Origin: JALZCH01 sp036387135
GTDB taxonomy: Bacteria > Acidobacteriota > Blastocatellia > Pyrinomonadales > Pyrinomonadaceae
DNA length: 64,000 nucleotides
Assembly: GCA_036387135.1 (NCBI GenBank)
Contig: DASVUH010000019.1
Coordinates: forward strand, 124,001 to 188,000
Direction of reading: 5' to 3'
In this document: one piece after another, positions 17,405 to 25,898 of the stretch
Layout of the letters: every line of letters begins with the position of its first letter
Numbering within the stretch: position 1 is the stretch's first letter
Notes under the pieces: model-generated
Database searches by the model: none
Told to the model about the DNA's origin: nothing
What the model saw: the letters and a program-made list of their open reading frames with translations, nothing else
Program-made: the position numbers and the translations under genes

Positions 17405-18685
17405 TTAAGCGTAAATCCCGCGTATTCTCGTATCGTAAGCGACGCGGTCAATCGCCAGCATATAAGCCGCCGTCCGCGTTTCGACGTTATGGGCGTCGGC
17501 GTACCGGCACAAATCGTTAAAGCTGGCGACCATAATCTCTTCCAGGCGCTGGTTAACGACATCTTCACGCCAGAAATACCCCATCCGGTCTTGCACCCAT
17601 TCAAAATACGACACGGTGACGCCGCCCGCGTTTGCCAAAATATCCGGTATTACGAAAACCCCGTTCTCGTGCAAAATCGAATCCGCGCCCGGCGTCGTCG
17701 GACCGTTCGCGCCTTCAGCCAAAACTTTGCATTTGATTTTGTGCGCGTTTTCCGAAGTAATTTGATTTTCGGTCGCACAAGGCGCTAGAACTTCGCATTC
17801 GATTTCCAACAACTCTTTATTTGAAACGCGGTCGGCTTCCGGGTAACCTTCGAGCGTCGTATTTTGTTTTAGATATTCGAGAACTTTATGGATGTTTAGT
17901 CCGTTTTCGTTATAAATGCCGCCGCTTACGTCCGAGATAGCCGTAACTTTGTAACCGGCTTCGTACATTAAACGCGCGCCCAAGCCGCCGACATTTCCCG
18001 AACCCTGTACCACGACGCGCGTTTCCTGCGGCGTTAGCTTAAAGCGCTTGATTGCTTCGTTAACAACAATCATCACGCCGCGCCCCGTAGCCTCTCGGCG
18101 TCCGGCGCTGCCGCCCAGCTCAACGGGTTTTCCGGTAACGACGGCAGTGACCGTATGGCGGGCGTGCATCGAATAAGTGTCCATAATCCACGCCATCGTT
18201 TGCTCGTTCGTGTTCATATCCGGCGCGGGAACGTCTTTTTCAGGTCCGATGAAATCAATCAATTCAGCCGCATACCGCCGCGTCAGGCGTTCCAGCTCGC
18301 CGATTGACATTTGTTTCGGATTGCAAACGACGCCGCCTTTACCGCCGCCGAACGGAACATTAACGACCGCGCATTTCCAAGTCATCCAAGCCGCGAGTGC
18401 TTTAACTTCGTCGAGCGTCACGTCGGGCGCGTAACGAATACCGCCTTTTGCCGGACCGCGCGCGAAATTGTGCTGCACGCGATAGCCTTCAAAAACTTCG
18501 ATGCGTCCGCTGTCCATCCGTACGGGAATATAAACTTTGATTTCCCGATTCGGAACAATCATCACCCGGTACAAATCCGGGTCTAAATCGAGAAGCTGCG
18601 CGGCACGGTCAAAACGCGCTCTCATTGATTCAAACGGATTTTCCTCCTTGAATCGCCGTGCATCATCTACCATCGGGTTTGCCAT
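17405..18685 (-). CDS. gdhA: Glutamate dehydrogenase (Glu/Leu/Phe/Val family)
   Basis: Interconverts glutamate and 2-oxoglutarate plus ammonia with NAD(P), linking carbon and nitrogen metabolism in the cytoplasm. At 426 residues it has the length of the hexameric catabolic type. It carries PFGGGKGGV at 111-119 (catalytic lysine in the glycine-rich loop), KGGIRYAPDV at 80-89 (substrate binding), PAPDMNT near 153-159, and the Rossmann motif GSGNVGG near 228-234. The ATG at 18685 lies only 7 bases from a heptamer repeat, so the usual ribosome-site position is repeat sequence. Cofactor preference cannot be read with certainty. No partner gene is linked; larE is upstream on the same strand. Confidence 0.95.
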   Translation of the reverse strand: MANPMVDDARRFKEENPFESMRARFDRAAQLLDLDPDLYRVMIVPNREIKVYIPVRMDSGRIEVFEGYRVQHNFARGPAKGGIRYAPDVTLDEVKALAAWMTWKCAVVNVPFGGGKGGVVCNPKQMSIGELERLTRRYAAELIDFIGPEKDVPAPDMNTNEQTMAWIMDTYSMHARHTVTAVVTGKPVELGGSAGRREATGRGVMIVVNEAIKRFKLTPQETRVVVQGSGNVGGLGARLMYEAGYKVTAISDVSGGIYNENGLNIHKVLEYLKQNTTLEGYPEADRVSNKELLEIECEVLAPCATENQITSENAHKIKCKVLAEGANGPTTPGADSILHENGVFVIPDILANAGGVTVSYFEWVQDRMGYFWREDVVNQRLEEIMVASFNDLCRYADAHNVETRTAAYMLAIDRVAYDTRIRGIYA

Positions 18686-18692
18686 TAATTTT

Positions 18693-18760
18693 GAATGATG
18701 AATGATGAATGATGAATGATGAACTGTTTTTTATTCATCATTCATCATTCATCATTCATC
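18693..18760. repeat. Inverted repeat of GAATGAT heptamers
   Basis: Four to five copies of GAATGAT (18693-18723) face their complements (18734-18760) across a 10-base loop. The right arm contains the larE stop codon (18756-18758), and the left arm ends just before the gdh start. It could act as a terminator or as a stem that masks the gdh ribosome site. Confidence 0.9.
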
Positions 18761-19625
18761 GTTTTAAAACCTCGTTCATCGCTCCGGTGCGATAACCTTC
18801 AAGGTCGAGCGTGACGTAGCGAAAGCCGAGCGCGCGAAATTCGCTTGCCAATCGGTCAATCATCGTCCGCTGCAAAACCTGCTCCATTTCGTCCGAAGCG
18901 ATTTCCAATCTAACCAATTCTTCGTGATACCGGACGCGGAACTGCCGGAATCCAAAGGAACGCAAAATCTGCTCTCCGCGCTCGACTTTCGATAATCTTT
19001 CAATCGAAACCGGAATGCCGTAAGCGATGCGCGAAGACAAACAAGGACTCGCCGGTTTGTCCCACGTCGGCAAATCGTATTTAAGGCTTAATTGCCGGAT
19101 TTCCGCTTTGTTTAATCCGGCTTCGACGAGCGGGCTGCGAATCGCTTTTTCCTCAGCCGCGCGCCTGCCGGGGCGATAATCCGACAAATCGTCAACTGTC
19201 GAGCCGTCGGCAACAAAATTCAACCCGCGCGTTTTTGCTAACGGGACGAGTTTACCGTAAAGCTCCGATTTACAAAAGTAACACCTATCGGGAGCATTTG
19301 CCCGATAATTCGCATCCAACAACTCGTCGGTGTTGATTGTTTCGTAACGAAAATTAAATTTTTGCGCGATTTCGGCGGCAAGTTTTTTTTCTTCGGCGGC
19401 AAGACTCGCTGAAATGCCGGTCACGCATAAAGCGTTGTCGCCCAGTTCCCGCGTGGCGATTAAAGCCAGCAAAGAACTGTCAACGCCGCCCGAAAAGGCG
19501 ACAAGAATTGAGCGCATTTCACGCAAAATGCGGCGCAAATTTACTTCTTTTTGTTCTAAGTTTTGTTCGGAAGCGGCGACAGTTCGTGCGGTAAGTAATG
19601 CTTGTTTATTTGCTGCTATCGCCAT
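18756..19625 (-). CDS. larE: LarE-family ATP-dependent sacrificial sulfur transferase
   Basis: LarE adenylates and thiolates pyridinium biscarboxylic acid mononucleotide while building the nickel-pincer cofactor. The 289-residue protein has the PP-loop pyrophosphatase motif SGGVDSS at 45-51. It also has the family's CYFCK near 113-117 and WDKPASPCLSSR, whose cysteine is the likely sacrificial sulfur donor. No larA, larB or larC is in the window, so the cofactor's user is unknown. The stop codon lies in a heptamer repeat. An alternative is a related PP-loop sulfurtransferase of other function, but the CYFCK plus PASPCLSSR pair fits LarE well. Confidence 0.88.
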   Translation of the reverse strand: MAIAANKQALLTARTVAASEQNLEQKEVNLRRILREMRSILVAFSGGVDSSLLALIATRELGDNALCVTGISASLAAEEKKLAAEIAQKFNFRYETINTDELLDANYRANAPDRCYFCKSELYGKLVPLAKTRGLNFVADGSTVDDLSDYRPGRRAAEEKAIRSPLVEAGLNKAEIRQLSLKYDLPTWDKPASPCLSSRIAYGIPVSIERLSKVERGEQILRSFGFRQFRVRYHEELVRLEIASDEMEQVLQRTMIDRLASEFRALGFRYVTLDLEGYRTGAMNEVLKR

Positions 19626-19794
19626 TTTGCTCGTTTGATACTTGATTTTTGTTCAAGTTTTTTGCCGAGGAGATGCATTGCTTGAAACAAGCATCGAATT
19701 TTAACGCACTTTCGACGCGAGACGCAACCGGAAGGTTTTGTTCGACCGATTAGCTGCCCGGTGATAAAATTTGTTTGATTTTTTATTCCTTATT

Positions 19795-21294
19795 ATGTCT
19801 CAGGCTTTTTTCAATAAAATTTTCTTCTATTTTTTGTCTTTTGCCGCCGCAGCCGTTTTTATGGTCGGCTTTGCTCAAGCTCAAACCGACGAATCAAGCG
19901 CAGGCGGCGCTCAACATCAAGCCGTCGCATTGTTTGAACAGGGACAAAACGCTCACGAAAAAGGAGATTTAAACGGCGCTCTGAAATTTTATCAGGAAGC
20001 CTTAAAACTTTTCCCCGAATTTCCCGAAGCCGAATATCAGCGCGGCGCGGCGCTGATTTCTCTGGGAAATTCGGCGGAAGCGGAAAAAGCTTTTCGCCGC
20101 GCGGTCGAATTGCGCGGCGATTGGTCTCTGGCGTGGGCAAAGCTCGGCGAAGTTTTGGTTGATAGACATTCGGCGGGCAATTCCGCCGATTCGGAAGAAT
20201 CAAAACAGCTTTACGGCGAAACCGTTCGGGTTTTACAAAAAGCAATCGAGCTTGACGTTAATAATTTTCCCGCGATGGTCGCGCTCGCCGAGTTGAGGCT
20301 ACGTTATTCAACGTCTTCAAATACATTAAACGAATTGCTCGCGCAAATCAGAACCGCGACCGAGGGCAAAGCCAATGTTCCGGCTTCGGTTTGGGCGGCG
20401 CGCGGCGCGCTCGAACGCCGTTTGAAAGACAATGCGTCAGCGAAAAACAGCTTGAATCGGGCGTTGACGATTGATTCGCAAAACTCGACCGCGCTGCTCG
20501 AAAGAGCGCAGCTTTTTGCCGCTCAAGGCGATGCGGAAGCCGCGATTGTTGATTTGCAAGCGGTCGCTCGCTTGTCTTCGCCGAAAACTCGTTGGCGCGC
20601 GCAAGCATTGCTCGCCGGTCTGCTTGCCGAAACCGGCAAAACCGAAGACGCCCGCAAAGTTTTGGAAGCGATTGACGAAGGCTCGAAAAATCAGCCGGAA
20701 GTCGTCAGTTTGAAAAACGCGCTGCTCGTCGTCGGCGCGGAAGGCGCGGAAGGAATCGAGCTTTTGGAGAAAGCTCTTAAAACTGATACAAAAAATGTCT
20801 CTCTTTTAAGTCGTTTGTGCAGTTTGACGAGAACCGTCAATCCGCAGAAGTCTTTGGATTATTGCCGACGCGCGCAAGAGCTTGAGCCGGCTGAAATTAA
20901 ACACGCCGTCGGCTTCGGCGCGGCGCTCGTTCAAGCCCGTCAATTTGACCAAGCCGTCGAGCTTTTTCGCAAGCTCTTAGCGGTCGAACCGAAGAATTTT
21001 ACCGCCCGACAAAATTTAGCTCTTGCGCTCTACGAATTAAAGCGCTATAACGAATCAATAGAGGAATTCGAACGTTTGATCGAAGCAAAACCCGATGCGC
21101 CTGTTATCTACTATTATTTAGCGACAGCAAACGATTTTGCGGGAAACTACGTGGCAGCTCTGGCGGCTTATCAAAAGTTTCTTGAGCTTGCGAAACCGGA
21201 AACGAATCAACTCGAAATTGACAAAGTAAAACTGCGGCTTCCGGCAGTCGCCAACCAAGTTAAGAAAGGGGCGGGCAAAAAGAAAAAGCCTTAA
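19795..21294 (+). CDS. Exported tetratricopeptide-repeat protein
   Basis: The start is taken at ATG 19795 (499 residues); the upstream in-frame TTG at 19771 only lengthens the signal peptide. A signal peptide (ending GFAQAQ) is followed by about ten TPR units, for example GQNAHEKGDLNGALKFYQEAL, AEYQRGAALISLGNSAEAEKAF and RQNLALALYELKRYNESIEEFE. They span nearly the whole chain, with a lysine-rich end (KKGAGKKKKP). TPR arrays are protein-binding scaffolds; a periplasmic assembly role is inferred. It leads a three-gene plus-strand operon: the next gene starts 8 bases after its stop. Confidence 0.82.
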   Translation: MSQAFFNKIFFYFLSFAAAAVFMVGFAQAQTDESSAGGAQHQAVALFEQGQNAHEKGDLNGALKFYQEALKLFPEFPEAEYQRGAALISLGNSAEAEKAFRRAVELRGDWSLAWAKLGEVLVDRHSAGNSADSEESKQLYGETVRVLQKAIELDVNNFPAMVALAELRLRYSTSSNTLNELLAQIRTATEGKANVPASVWAARGALERRLKDNASAKNSLNRALTIDSQNSTALLERAQLFAAQGDAEAAIVDLQAVARLSSPKTRWRAQALLAGLLAETGKTEDARKVLEAIDEGSKNQPEVVSLKNALLVVGAEGAEGIELLEKALKTDTKNVSLLSRLCSLTRTVNPQKSLDYCRRAQELEPAEIKHAVGFGAALVQARQFDQAVELFRKLLAVEPKNFTARQNLALALYELKRYNESIEEFERLIEAKPDAPVIYYYLATANDFAGNYVAALAAYQKFLELAKPETNQLEIDKVKLRLPAVANQVKKGAGKKKKP

Positions 21295-21302
21295 TAAAAC
21301 AG

Positions 21303-21932
21303 ATGCAAAACGATTTTTTGAAACAAACGGTGAATGGTTTATTTTCTCTGGTTGCTGTTTTTTGTCTGACGGGTTTTGTTTTCGGGCAGGATGCTCAGCC
21401 GAATGATTATCAGGACGCGAACGACACCGCACCGCCTCCGGTTTTTACGATGTCGGGCGCAGAAAAATCGCAGCTCGGCAATGAATCCGATCTAAAACGC
21501 CGTACGCAGCTTTGTCTAATGCTCGCCGACGCCCGTTTGCGGAGCGCCGAAGCCGCAACCGACCGGGAAGATTTTCAAACAGCGCTTTCCGACCTCGGTT
21601 CGTATCAAGCGATTATTGAAAACCACATAAAATTTCTTGAACGAGGCGATTACAGCGCCGGAAAAGTGCGCGACAATTTTCGCCGAATGGACATCACGCT
21701 TCGTTCCTACACGCCGCGAATCGAAACGATCCGCCGCACGACGCCGTTTGAATTTGCCGTTCATTTAAAATCCATCTTGAATTTTACCCGCGACGCCCGC
21801 GCCCGCGCGCTCGATTCGTTTTTCAGCGATACAATTTTATCTAATGAAACAGCCGGCGGAATAACGCCGAATAGAGCGCCGCAACCCGCAGTTTCCGGCG
21901 GCAACGGTTTTTCCAAAGAAAAGAAACCTTAA
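21303..21932 (+). CDS. Exported protein of unknown function (helical)
   Basis: I do not recognise a named family. A signal peptide (1-28, ending GFVFGQ) precedes a mature part of about 180 residues that looks mostly helical. A conserved-looking core covers CLMLADARLRSAEAATDREDF and LGSYQAIIENHIKFLE, and a basic, Pro/Gly-rich tail follows. It starts 8 bases downstream of the TPR gene and 12 bases before the next one, so the three are almost certainly cotranscribed. Its helical, repeat-poor build suggests a partner of the TPR protein. Confidence 0.65.
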   Translation: MQNDFLKQTVNGLFSLVAVFCLTGFVFGQDAQPNDYQDANDTAPPPVFTMSGAEKSQLGNESDLKRRTQLCLMLADARLRSAEAATDREDFQTALSDLGSYQAIIENHIKFLERGDYSAGKVRDNFRRMDITLRSYTPRIETIRRTTPFEFAVHLKSILNFTRDARARALDSFFSDTILSNETAGGITPNRAPQPAVSGGNGFSKEKKP

Positions 21933-21944
21933 AAATTAATTTCG

Positions 21945-22499
21945 GTGAAAAGTAAATATTTTTTCAGACCTCTGTTTTTTGTCCTCTTGCTTTTATTAAT
22001 CGGCGGTTTGTCTTTTTCCGTCTCGGCGCAAAAACGCGATCATTTAACCGAAGCCGAAATCGAAATTATCCGCGACACGCAGGAGCTAGACCTGCGAACA
22101 AAAGTTTTTGTCAAAGCCGCCGAGCGGCGTTTTGTCGTACTCGGCGTTTTAACCGAATTAAAACCCGCGAAAAAAGAAAAAGAAAAAGACAATTCCGACT
22201 GGGGCGAGCCTCCGACCGGAACGCGCGCCGAATTGCTCGGCGACATCGCCAAAATTTTGGAAGAAGCGATGAACAATCTCGACAATGTTTGGAGTCGTGA
22301 ACCGAAAAATCCGCTCGTTCCGAAAGCTCTCAAAATTCTTTCCGACGCCGCCGCGCGTTTTCAAACTCAAGCCGGTTCGCTCGATTCAAAAGCCGCGAGC
22401 GAAAAAGAGCGCGAAGCGGTTTTCCAGATAAAACGCGATTTGGAAAACATTTTGCAAGCCCAAAAAGATTATTCCGCAGGTGCCGGTTCGACCCGTTAA
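21945..22499 (+). CDS. Exported protein of unknown function, third gene of the TPR operon
   Basis: Starts with GTG at 21945. A signal peptide (ending SFSVSAQ) precedes a helical mature region of about 155 residues (RDHLTEAEIEIIRDTQELDLRTK, EILEEAMNNLDNV, ALKILSDAAARFQTQAGSL). It shares with the preceding gene a motif in which a charged helix is followed by an LxVLTEL-type segment, so the two may be distant paralogues; that is a visual impression. The operon ends here, with a hairpin at 22568-22595 before rpsO. Confidence 0.65.
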   Translation: MKSKYFFRPLFFVLLLLLIGGLSFSVSAQKRDHLTEAEIEIIRDTQELDLRTKVFVKAAERRFVVLGVLTELKPAKKEKEKDNSDWGEPPTGTRAELLGDIAKILEEAMNNLDNVWSREPKNPLVPKALKILSDAAARFQTQAGSLDSKAASEKEREAVFQIKRDLENILQAQKDYSAGAGSTR

Positions 22500-22567
22500 G
22501 CCCTGCGCTGGACAGAAACCGCACGTCTCGTGTAAATTTACCAAAGCAATTTAGAATCACGCGGTTG

Positions 22568-22595
22568 CCGCTTTCTAAAGTTGGAAAGCGGTTTT
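22568..22595 (+). terminator. Hairpin plus U-run between the TPR operon and rpsO
   Basis: CCGCTTTC (22568-22575) pairs with GAAAGCGG (22584-22591), followed by TTTT. It lies 69 bases past the last stop and 34 bases before the rpsO start, so it may end the upstream operon or act inside the rpsO leader. Confidence 0.6.
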
Positions 22596-22628
22596 CTGCG
22601 ATTAAGGAGAGGCTATCTAAAGAATATT

Positions 22629-22898
22629 ATGGCTACAGCCAAAGAAACCAAAGAGCAAATTTTGCAAAACTATCGCACGCACGAATCCGACACGGGTTCG
22701 CCGCAAGTTCAGGTCGCTCTGCTCACGCAGCGCATCAACGAATTAACCGATCACTTTAAAACGCACAAAAAAGATAATCACTCGCGTCGAGGGCTTCTGA
22801 AGATGGTCTCGCAGCGTCGCAGCCTGCTTGATTATCTCAAGCGCAAGGACATCGAGCAGTATCACACAATTGTCGAACGGCTCGGACTTCGAAGATAA
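22629..22898 (+). CDS. rpsO: 30S ribosomal protein S15
   Basis: S15 binds 16S rRNA helices 20-22 early in small-subunit assembly. The ATG at 22629 gives 89 residues, exactly the family length. The characteristic THESDTGSPQVQVALLTQRI (18-37) and HKKDNHSRRGLLKMVSQRR (46-64) stretches are both present. AAGGAGAGG about 15 bases upstream is the likely ribosome site, rather distant from the ATG. As in many bacteria, it is followed by pnp, but here 399 bases of hairpin-rich sequence intervene. S15 commonly represses its own translation; the hairpin in the leader could serve that, though no known S15 site is recognisable. Confidence 0.97.
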   Translation: MATAKETKEQILQNYRTHESDTGSPQVQVALLTQRINELTDHFKTHKKDNHSRRGLLKMVSQRRSLLDYLKRKDIEQYHTIVERLGLRR

Positions 22899-22981
22899 AT
22901 TACGAATTACGAATTACGAATTACGAATGTCGGAATATTTTTAAATCAGAAATAAGATTCCGCAATTCGTAATTCGTAATT
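22897..22981. repeat. Inverted repeat of AATTACG heptamers
   Basis: Four copies in the left arm (22897-22928) face two and a half complementary copies (22964-22981). Inside, CGGAAT pairs with ATTCCG. The left arm begins in the rpsO stop codon. Confidence 0.88.
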
Positions 22982-22985
22982 GATG

Positions 22986-23007
22986 AAACGGCTGCTTCGA
23001 GCCGTTT
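22986..23007 (+). terminator. Hairpin downstream of rpsO
   Basis: AAACGGCT (22986-22993) pairs with AGCCGTTT (23000-23007) with a 6-base loop. The T-tract after it is weak. Confidence 0.5.
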
Positions 23008-23116
23008 GTAAGTTGTTAGTTGTTTCCATCGAAGAGTTTGTCGAACGAGAGCCGAACGTGACGGCGCGAATCTCGCGGCAAAAGGAAACAGTCGTCAAGA
23101 GAATATTTAATCGAAC

Positions 23117-23159
23117 GGCGGCAGAGGCTTTCACGGCAAGAGCTTCTGCCGCCTTTTTT
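23117..23159 (+). terminator. Strong terminator between rpsO and pnp
   Basis: A 13-bp stem with one mismatch (GGCGGCAGAGGCT with AGCTTCTGCCGCC) is followed by six T's at 23154-23159. It should stop most transcription from rpsO, so pnp probably has its own promoter or is controlled by read-through. Confidence 0.85.
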
Positions 23160-23161
23160 GC

Positions 23162-23289
23162 GAAGGATGAAGGATGAAGGATGAAGGATGAAGAAAAAAC
23201 CCAAAGCGATTTTCTAATTATAAAAATTGTTTTGCTTAAAGTTTTTAGATTCCTTAATTTTCATCCTTCCGCCTTCATCCTTCATCCTT
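23162..23289. repeat. Inverted repeat of GGATGAA heptamers
   Basis: The left arm 23162-23193 (over four copies) and right arm 23261-23289 are separated by 67 AT-rich bases. The right arm ends 8 bases before the pnp start, where a ribosome site would be expected. Confidence 0.85.
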
Positions 23290-23297
23290 GAATTGAT

Positions 23298-25448
23298 ATG
23301 CCACAGAAAAAATATTTGAACGAATCAATTAAATTGGGCGACAAAGAATTATCCCTCGAAACGGGACGAGTCGCCAAACAAGCCGACGGCGCGGTAATTA
23401 TGCGCTACGGCGACACAATGGTTTTGGTCACGGCGGTTTGCGCCAAAGAAGCCAAAGAAGGCTTGGACTTTTTTCCGATGACCATCGAATACCGCGAATC
23501 GGCATATTCCGCCGGTCGCATTCCGGGAAACTACTTTCGCCGCGAAGGTCGTCCCGGAGAAAAAGAAACTATTACGAGCCGATTGATTGACCGCCCGCTG
23601 CGACCGCTTTTTCCCGATGGTTTTCGCTTTGAAACTCAGGTTATCGCCACCGTCATTTCCGCCGACCCGGACAATGACCCGGATGTAATTGCGATTATCG
23701 GCGCGAGCGCGTCGCTTTATTTGTCTGACGCTCCGTTTACGACTCCGGTTTCCGCAGTTCGCGTGGGTTTAATCGGCGAGCGTTACATTATCAATCCGAC
23801 TTACGACGAACGCCGCGAATCGTCCTTGAATTTAATCGTCGCCGGAACCGAGGAAGCCATTGTTATGGTCGAAGCCGGAGCGCAGGAAATTTCCGAAACG
23901 ATTATGGTCGAGGCTCTGATGCTCGCGCACAAAGAAATCAATCGTTTGTGCCGCTGGCAGAAAGAGCTTGGAAAAGCGCTCGCAGTCGAAAAACGCGAAT
24001 GGTCTGCGCCCGAACCCGATGCGGAAATGGCGAGCGAAATCGAAGAAAAGTATTCGGAACAACTGCGAGCCGCGCTCGACACGCAAACGCAGGACAAACA
24101 GGCTTCTTACGCGGCGGTTGACGCTCTCAAAAAAGAGGTCAGCGAGGCTTACGCTTCCGAAGAAGACTCAACGAGAAAACAAATGGCTGGCAAAATTTTC
24201 TCGACGTTGAAAGAAAAAATCTTCCGCGAAGATATTTTGGGCAAACGTCGCCGCCCGGACGGTCGCCGTTTTTCCGAGATTCGCCCGATTTCGTGCGAAG
24301 TCGGCTGGTTACCGCGCACGCACGGCTCGTCGCTGTTTACGCGCGGGGAAACGCAGGCGCTCGTCGTTTCCACGCTCGGCACGAAAGACGACGAGCAGTT
24401 TATGGACGACATCGAAAAAGGCGAGGTCAAACGCCGCTTTATGCTGCATTATAACTTCCCGCCGTATTCGGTCGGCGAAACCGGCAGAGTTGGCGGCTCG
24501 TCGCGCCGCGAAATCGGTCACGGCGCTCTGGCGCGCCGCGCGCTCGAAGCCGTTCTGCCTTCCGCCGAAGAATTTCCCTACACAATCCGAATTGTTTCCG
24601 ACATCACCGAATCGAACGGCTCAAGCTCGATGGCTTCGGTCTGCGGCGGCTGTTTGAGTTTGATGGACGCGGGCGTTCCGATTAAAGCTCCGGTTGCGGG
24701 CGTGGCGATGGGACTCGTGATGGAAGGCAATCGTTACGCGATTTTGTCCGACATTGCGGGAGCCGAAGATCATTACGGCGATATGGATTTCAAAGTCACC
24801 GGAACCGCCGAAGGAATTACGGCTCTGCAAATGGACATTAAAATCGAGGGAATCAACGCGCAGATTATGGCGGAAGCTCTCGAACAGGCGCGCAAAGGCA
24901 GACTTCATATTTTGAACATTATGAGTCAAACGCTCGCCGAACCGCGCGAAGACATTGCGCCGAACGCGCCGCGAATCGTCACGATTAAAATCAACCCGGA
25001 CAAAATCCGCGACATCATCGGACCCGGCGGCAAAATTATCCGCGCGATTGTCGAAGAAACCGGCGCGAAAATTGACGTTGAAGACGACGGCACTGTTTCG
25101 ATTGCGTCAGCCGACGGCGAAGCCGCGCAAGCCGCGATTGACCGCATCCGCGCTTTAACGGCGGAAGCCGAAATCGGCGAAAACTATCTCGGCACGGTTT
25201 CCCGAATCGTTGATTTCGGCGCGTTTGTCGAAATCTTCCCAGGCGTTGACGGGCTGCTGCATATTTCGGAAATTTCGGATCGCCGCGTGCGCGACGTGCG
25301 CGACGAACTGAAAGAAGGTCAGCAGGTAATGGTCAAATGCATCGGCAAAGAGGGCAATAAAATCAAGCTCTCGCGCCGCGCCGTATTACGCGAAGAACAA
25401 AAACGCGGCGGAGGCGAAAACGGAGCGAGCGAGCCGAAAGAAGAATAA
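23298..25448 (+). CDS. pnp: Polyribonucleotide nucleotidyltransferase (PNPase)
   Basis: PNPase degrades RNA 3' to 5' by phosphorolysis as part of mRNA turnover. The 716-residue protein shows, in order, two RNase PH domains (first about 1-230, with SAYSAGRIPGNYFRREGRPGEKE; second about 325-555, with RTHGSSLFTRGETQALVV and GSSSMASVCGGCLSLMDAGVP). A KH domain (about 570-630, with IIGPGGKIIRAI) and an S1 domain (about 632-700, with GAFVEIFPGVDGLLHISEI) follow. It is complete and of usual length. No Shine-Dalgarno sequence precedes the ATG; the position is taken by a heptamer repeat. Confidence 0.97.
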   Translation: MPQKKYLNESIKLGDKELSLETGRVAKQADGAVIMRYGDTMVLVTAVCAKEAKEGLDFFPMTIEYRESAYSAGRIPGNYFRREGRPGEKETITSRLIDRPLRPLFPDGFRFETQVIATVISADPDNDPDVIAIIGASASLYLSDAPFTTPVSAVRVGLIGERYIINPTYDERRESSLNLIVAGTEEAIVMVEAGAQEISETIMVEALMLAHKEINRLCRWQKELGKALAVEKREWSAPEPDAEMASEIEEKYSEQLRAALDTQTQDKQASYAAVDALKKEVSEAYASEEDSTRKQMAGKIFSTLKEKIFREDILGKRRRPDGRRFSEIRPISCEVGWLPRTHGSSLFTRGETQALVVSTLGTKDDEQFMDDIEKGEVKRRFMLHYNFPPYSVGETGRVGGSSRREIGHGALARRALEAVLPSAEEFPYTIRIVSDITESNGSSSMASVCGGCLSLMDAGVPIKAPVAGVAMGLVMEGNRYAILSDIAGAEDHYGDMDFKVTGTAEGITALQMDIKIEGINAQIMAEALEQARKGRLHILNIMSQTLAEPREDIAPNAPRIVTIKINPDKIRDIIGPGGKIIRAIVEETGAKIDVEDDGTVSIASADGEAAQAAIDRIRALTAEAEIGENYLGTVSRIVDFGAFVEIFPGVDGLLHISEISDRRVRDVRDELKEGQQVMVKCIGKEGNKIKLSRRAVLREEQKRGGGENGASEPKEE

Positions 25449-25478
25449 ATCTTTAACGCAGATAAGATTTAACTCACC

Positions 25479-25545
25479 ACCGCAGGACACAAAGGGCGCA
25501 GAGGAAAAACAATAAAAACCTCTGTGTCCTTTGCGTTCTTTTTTT
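25479..25545 (+). terminator. Terminator of pnp made of period-9 repeats
   Basis: The arm at 25479-25503 (GACACAAAGGGCGCAGAGG type) faces 25518-25534 (CCTCTGTGTCCTTTGCG), followed by a run of T's at 25537-25545. It belongs to the tandem-repeat hairpin group and also works as a standard terminator. Confidence 0.8.
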
Positions 25546-25898
25546 TATTTAACTGACTTTATTTAACAAATCCGCCAGAAAATTTGGAAACGGCTGCCGA
25601 TTAACACTTATTTTGAGTTGAGACAACCGAAAGCTCCCGCAGTTTGGAGTGGAGCGTTTGGAATTGCGGCAGCCGATAGGTCAATTTGACAAAACGTTAG
25701 AATTTACTAAGTCAATTTGACAAAACAATCAAATTTTTCTTAAAAATTTGATGCGTTTTTTGAATTTTCTGCTACAATCCCACCACTCTCGAACCATAGA
25801 TAGAGCAAATCGCCGTAAAGCGATTTGTCTGTTGGAGTTTCAGCCGTGTTCGACTTCTTCGATTTTTGGAAGCGAATCGCAAACGTTAGGAAACAGTT
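25546..25898. other. Leader and regulatory region of the PEP-CTERM gene
   Basis: Holds a nested fold at 25591-25675 (CGGCTGCCG with CGGCAGCCG, inner GCTCC/GGAGC) and two operator-like repeats (25680-25726). An AT hairpin (25728-25752), a TACAAT -10-like box at 25773-25778 and a CAAATCGC/GCGATTTG hairpin near 25808-25829 follow. No gene is seen. Confidence 0.55.
25680..25726. promoter_or_regulatory. Two direct copies of GTCAATTTGACAAAAC, candidate operators
   Basis: Copies at 25680-25695 and 25711-25726 are identical and start 31 bases apart, about three helical turns. Each contains the palindrome GTCAATTTGAC. The same TCAATTTGAC core occurs as an inverted pair at the GGDEF-EAL gene start (62312-62363). 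Confidence 0.55.

Noticed and set aside
18693..18760. CRISPR-like array suggested by short regular repeats
   Set aside because: Units of 7-9 nt without spacers, arranged as inverted arms; no cas genes. The same holds for all such elements in the window.
22980..23177. 65-codon frame between rpsO and pnp
   Set aside because: It runs through two terminator-like hairpins and ends in the heptamer repeat; composition is not protein-like.
25785..25898. Cyclic-di-GMP riboswitch in the leader of the PEP-CTERM gene
   Set aside because: A CAAATCGC/GCGATTTG hairpin is present, but the conserved GEMM core sequences are absent.
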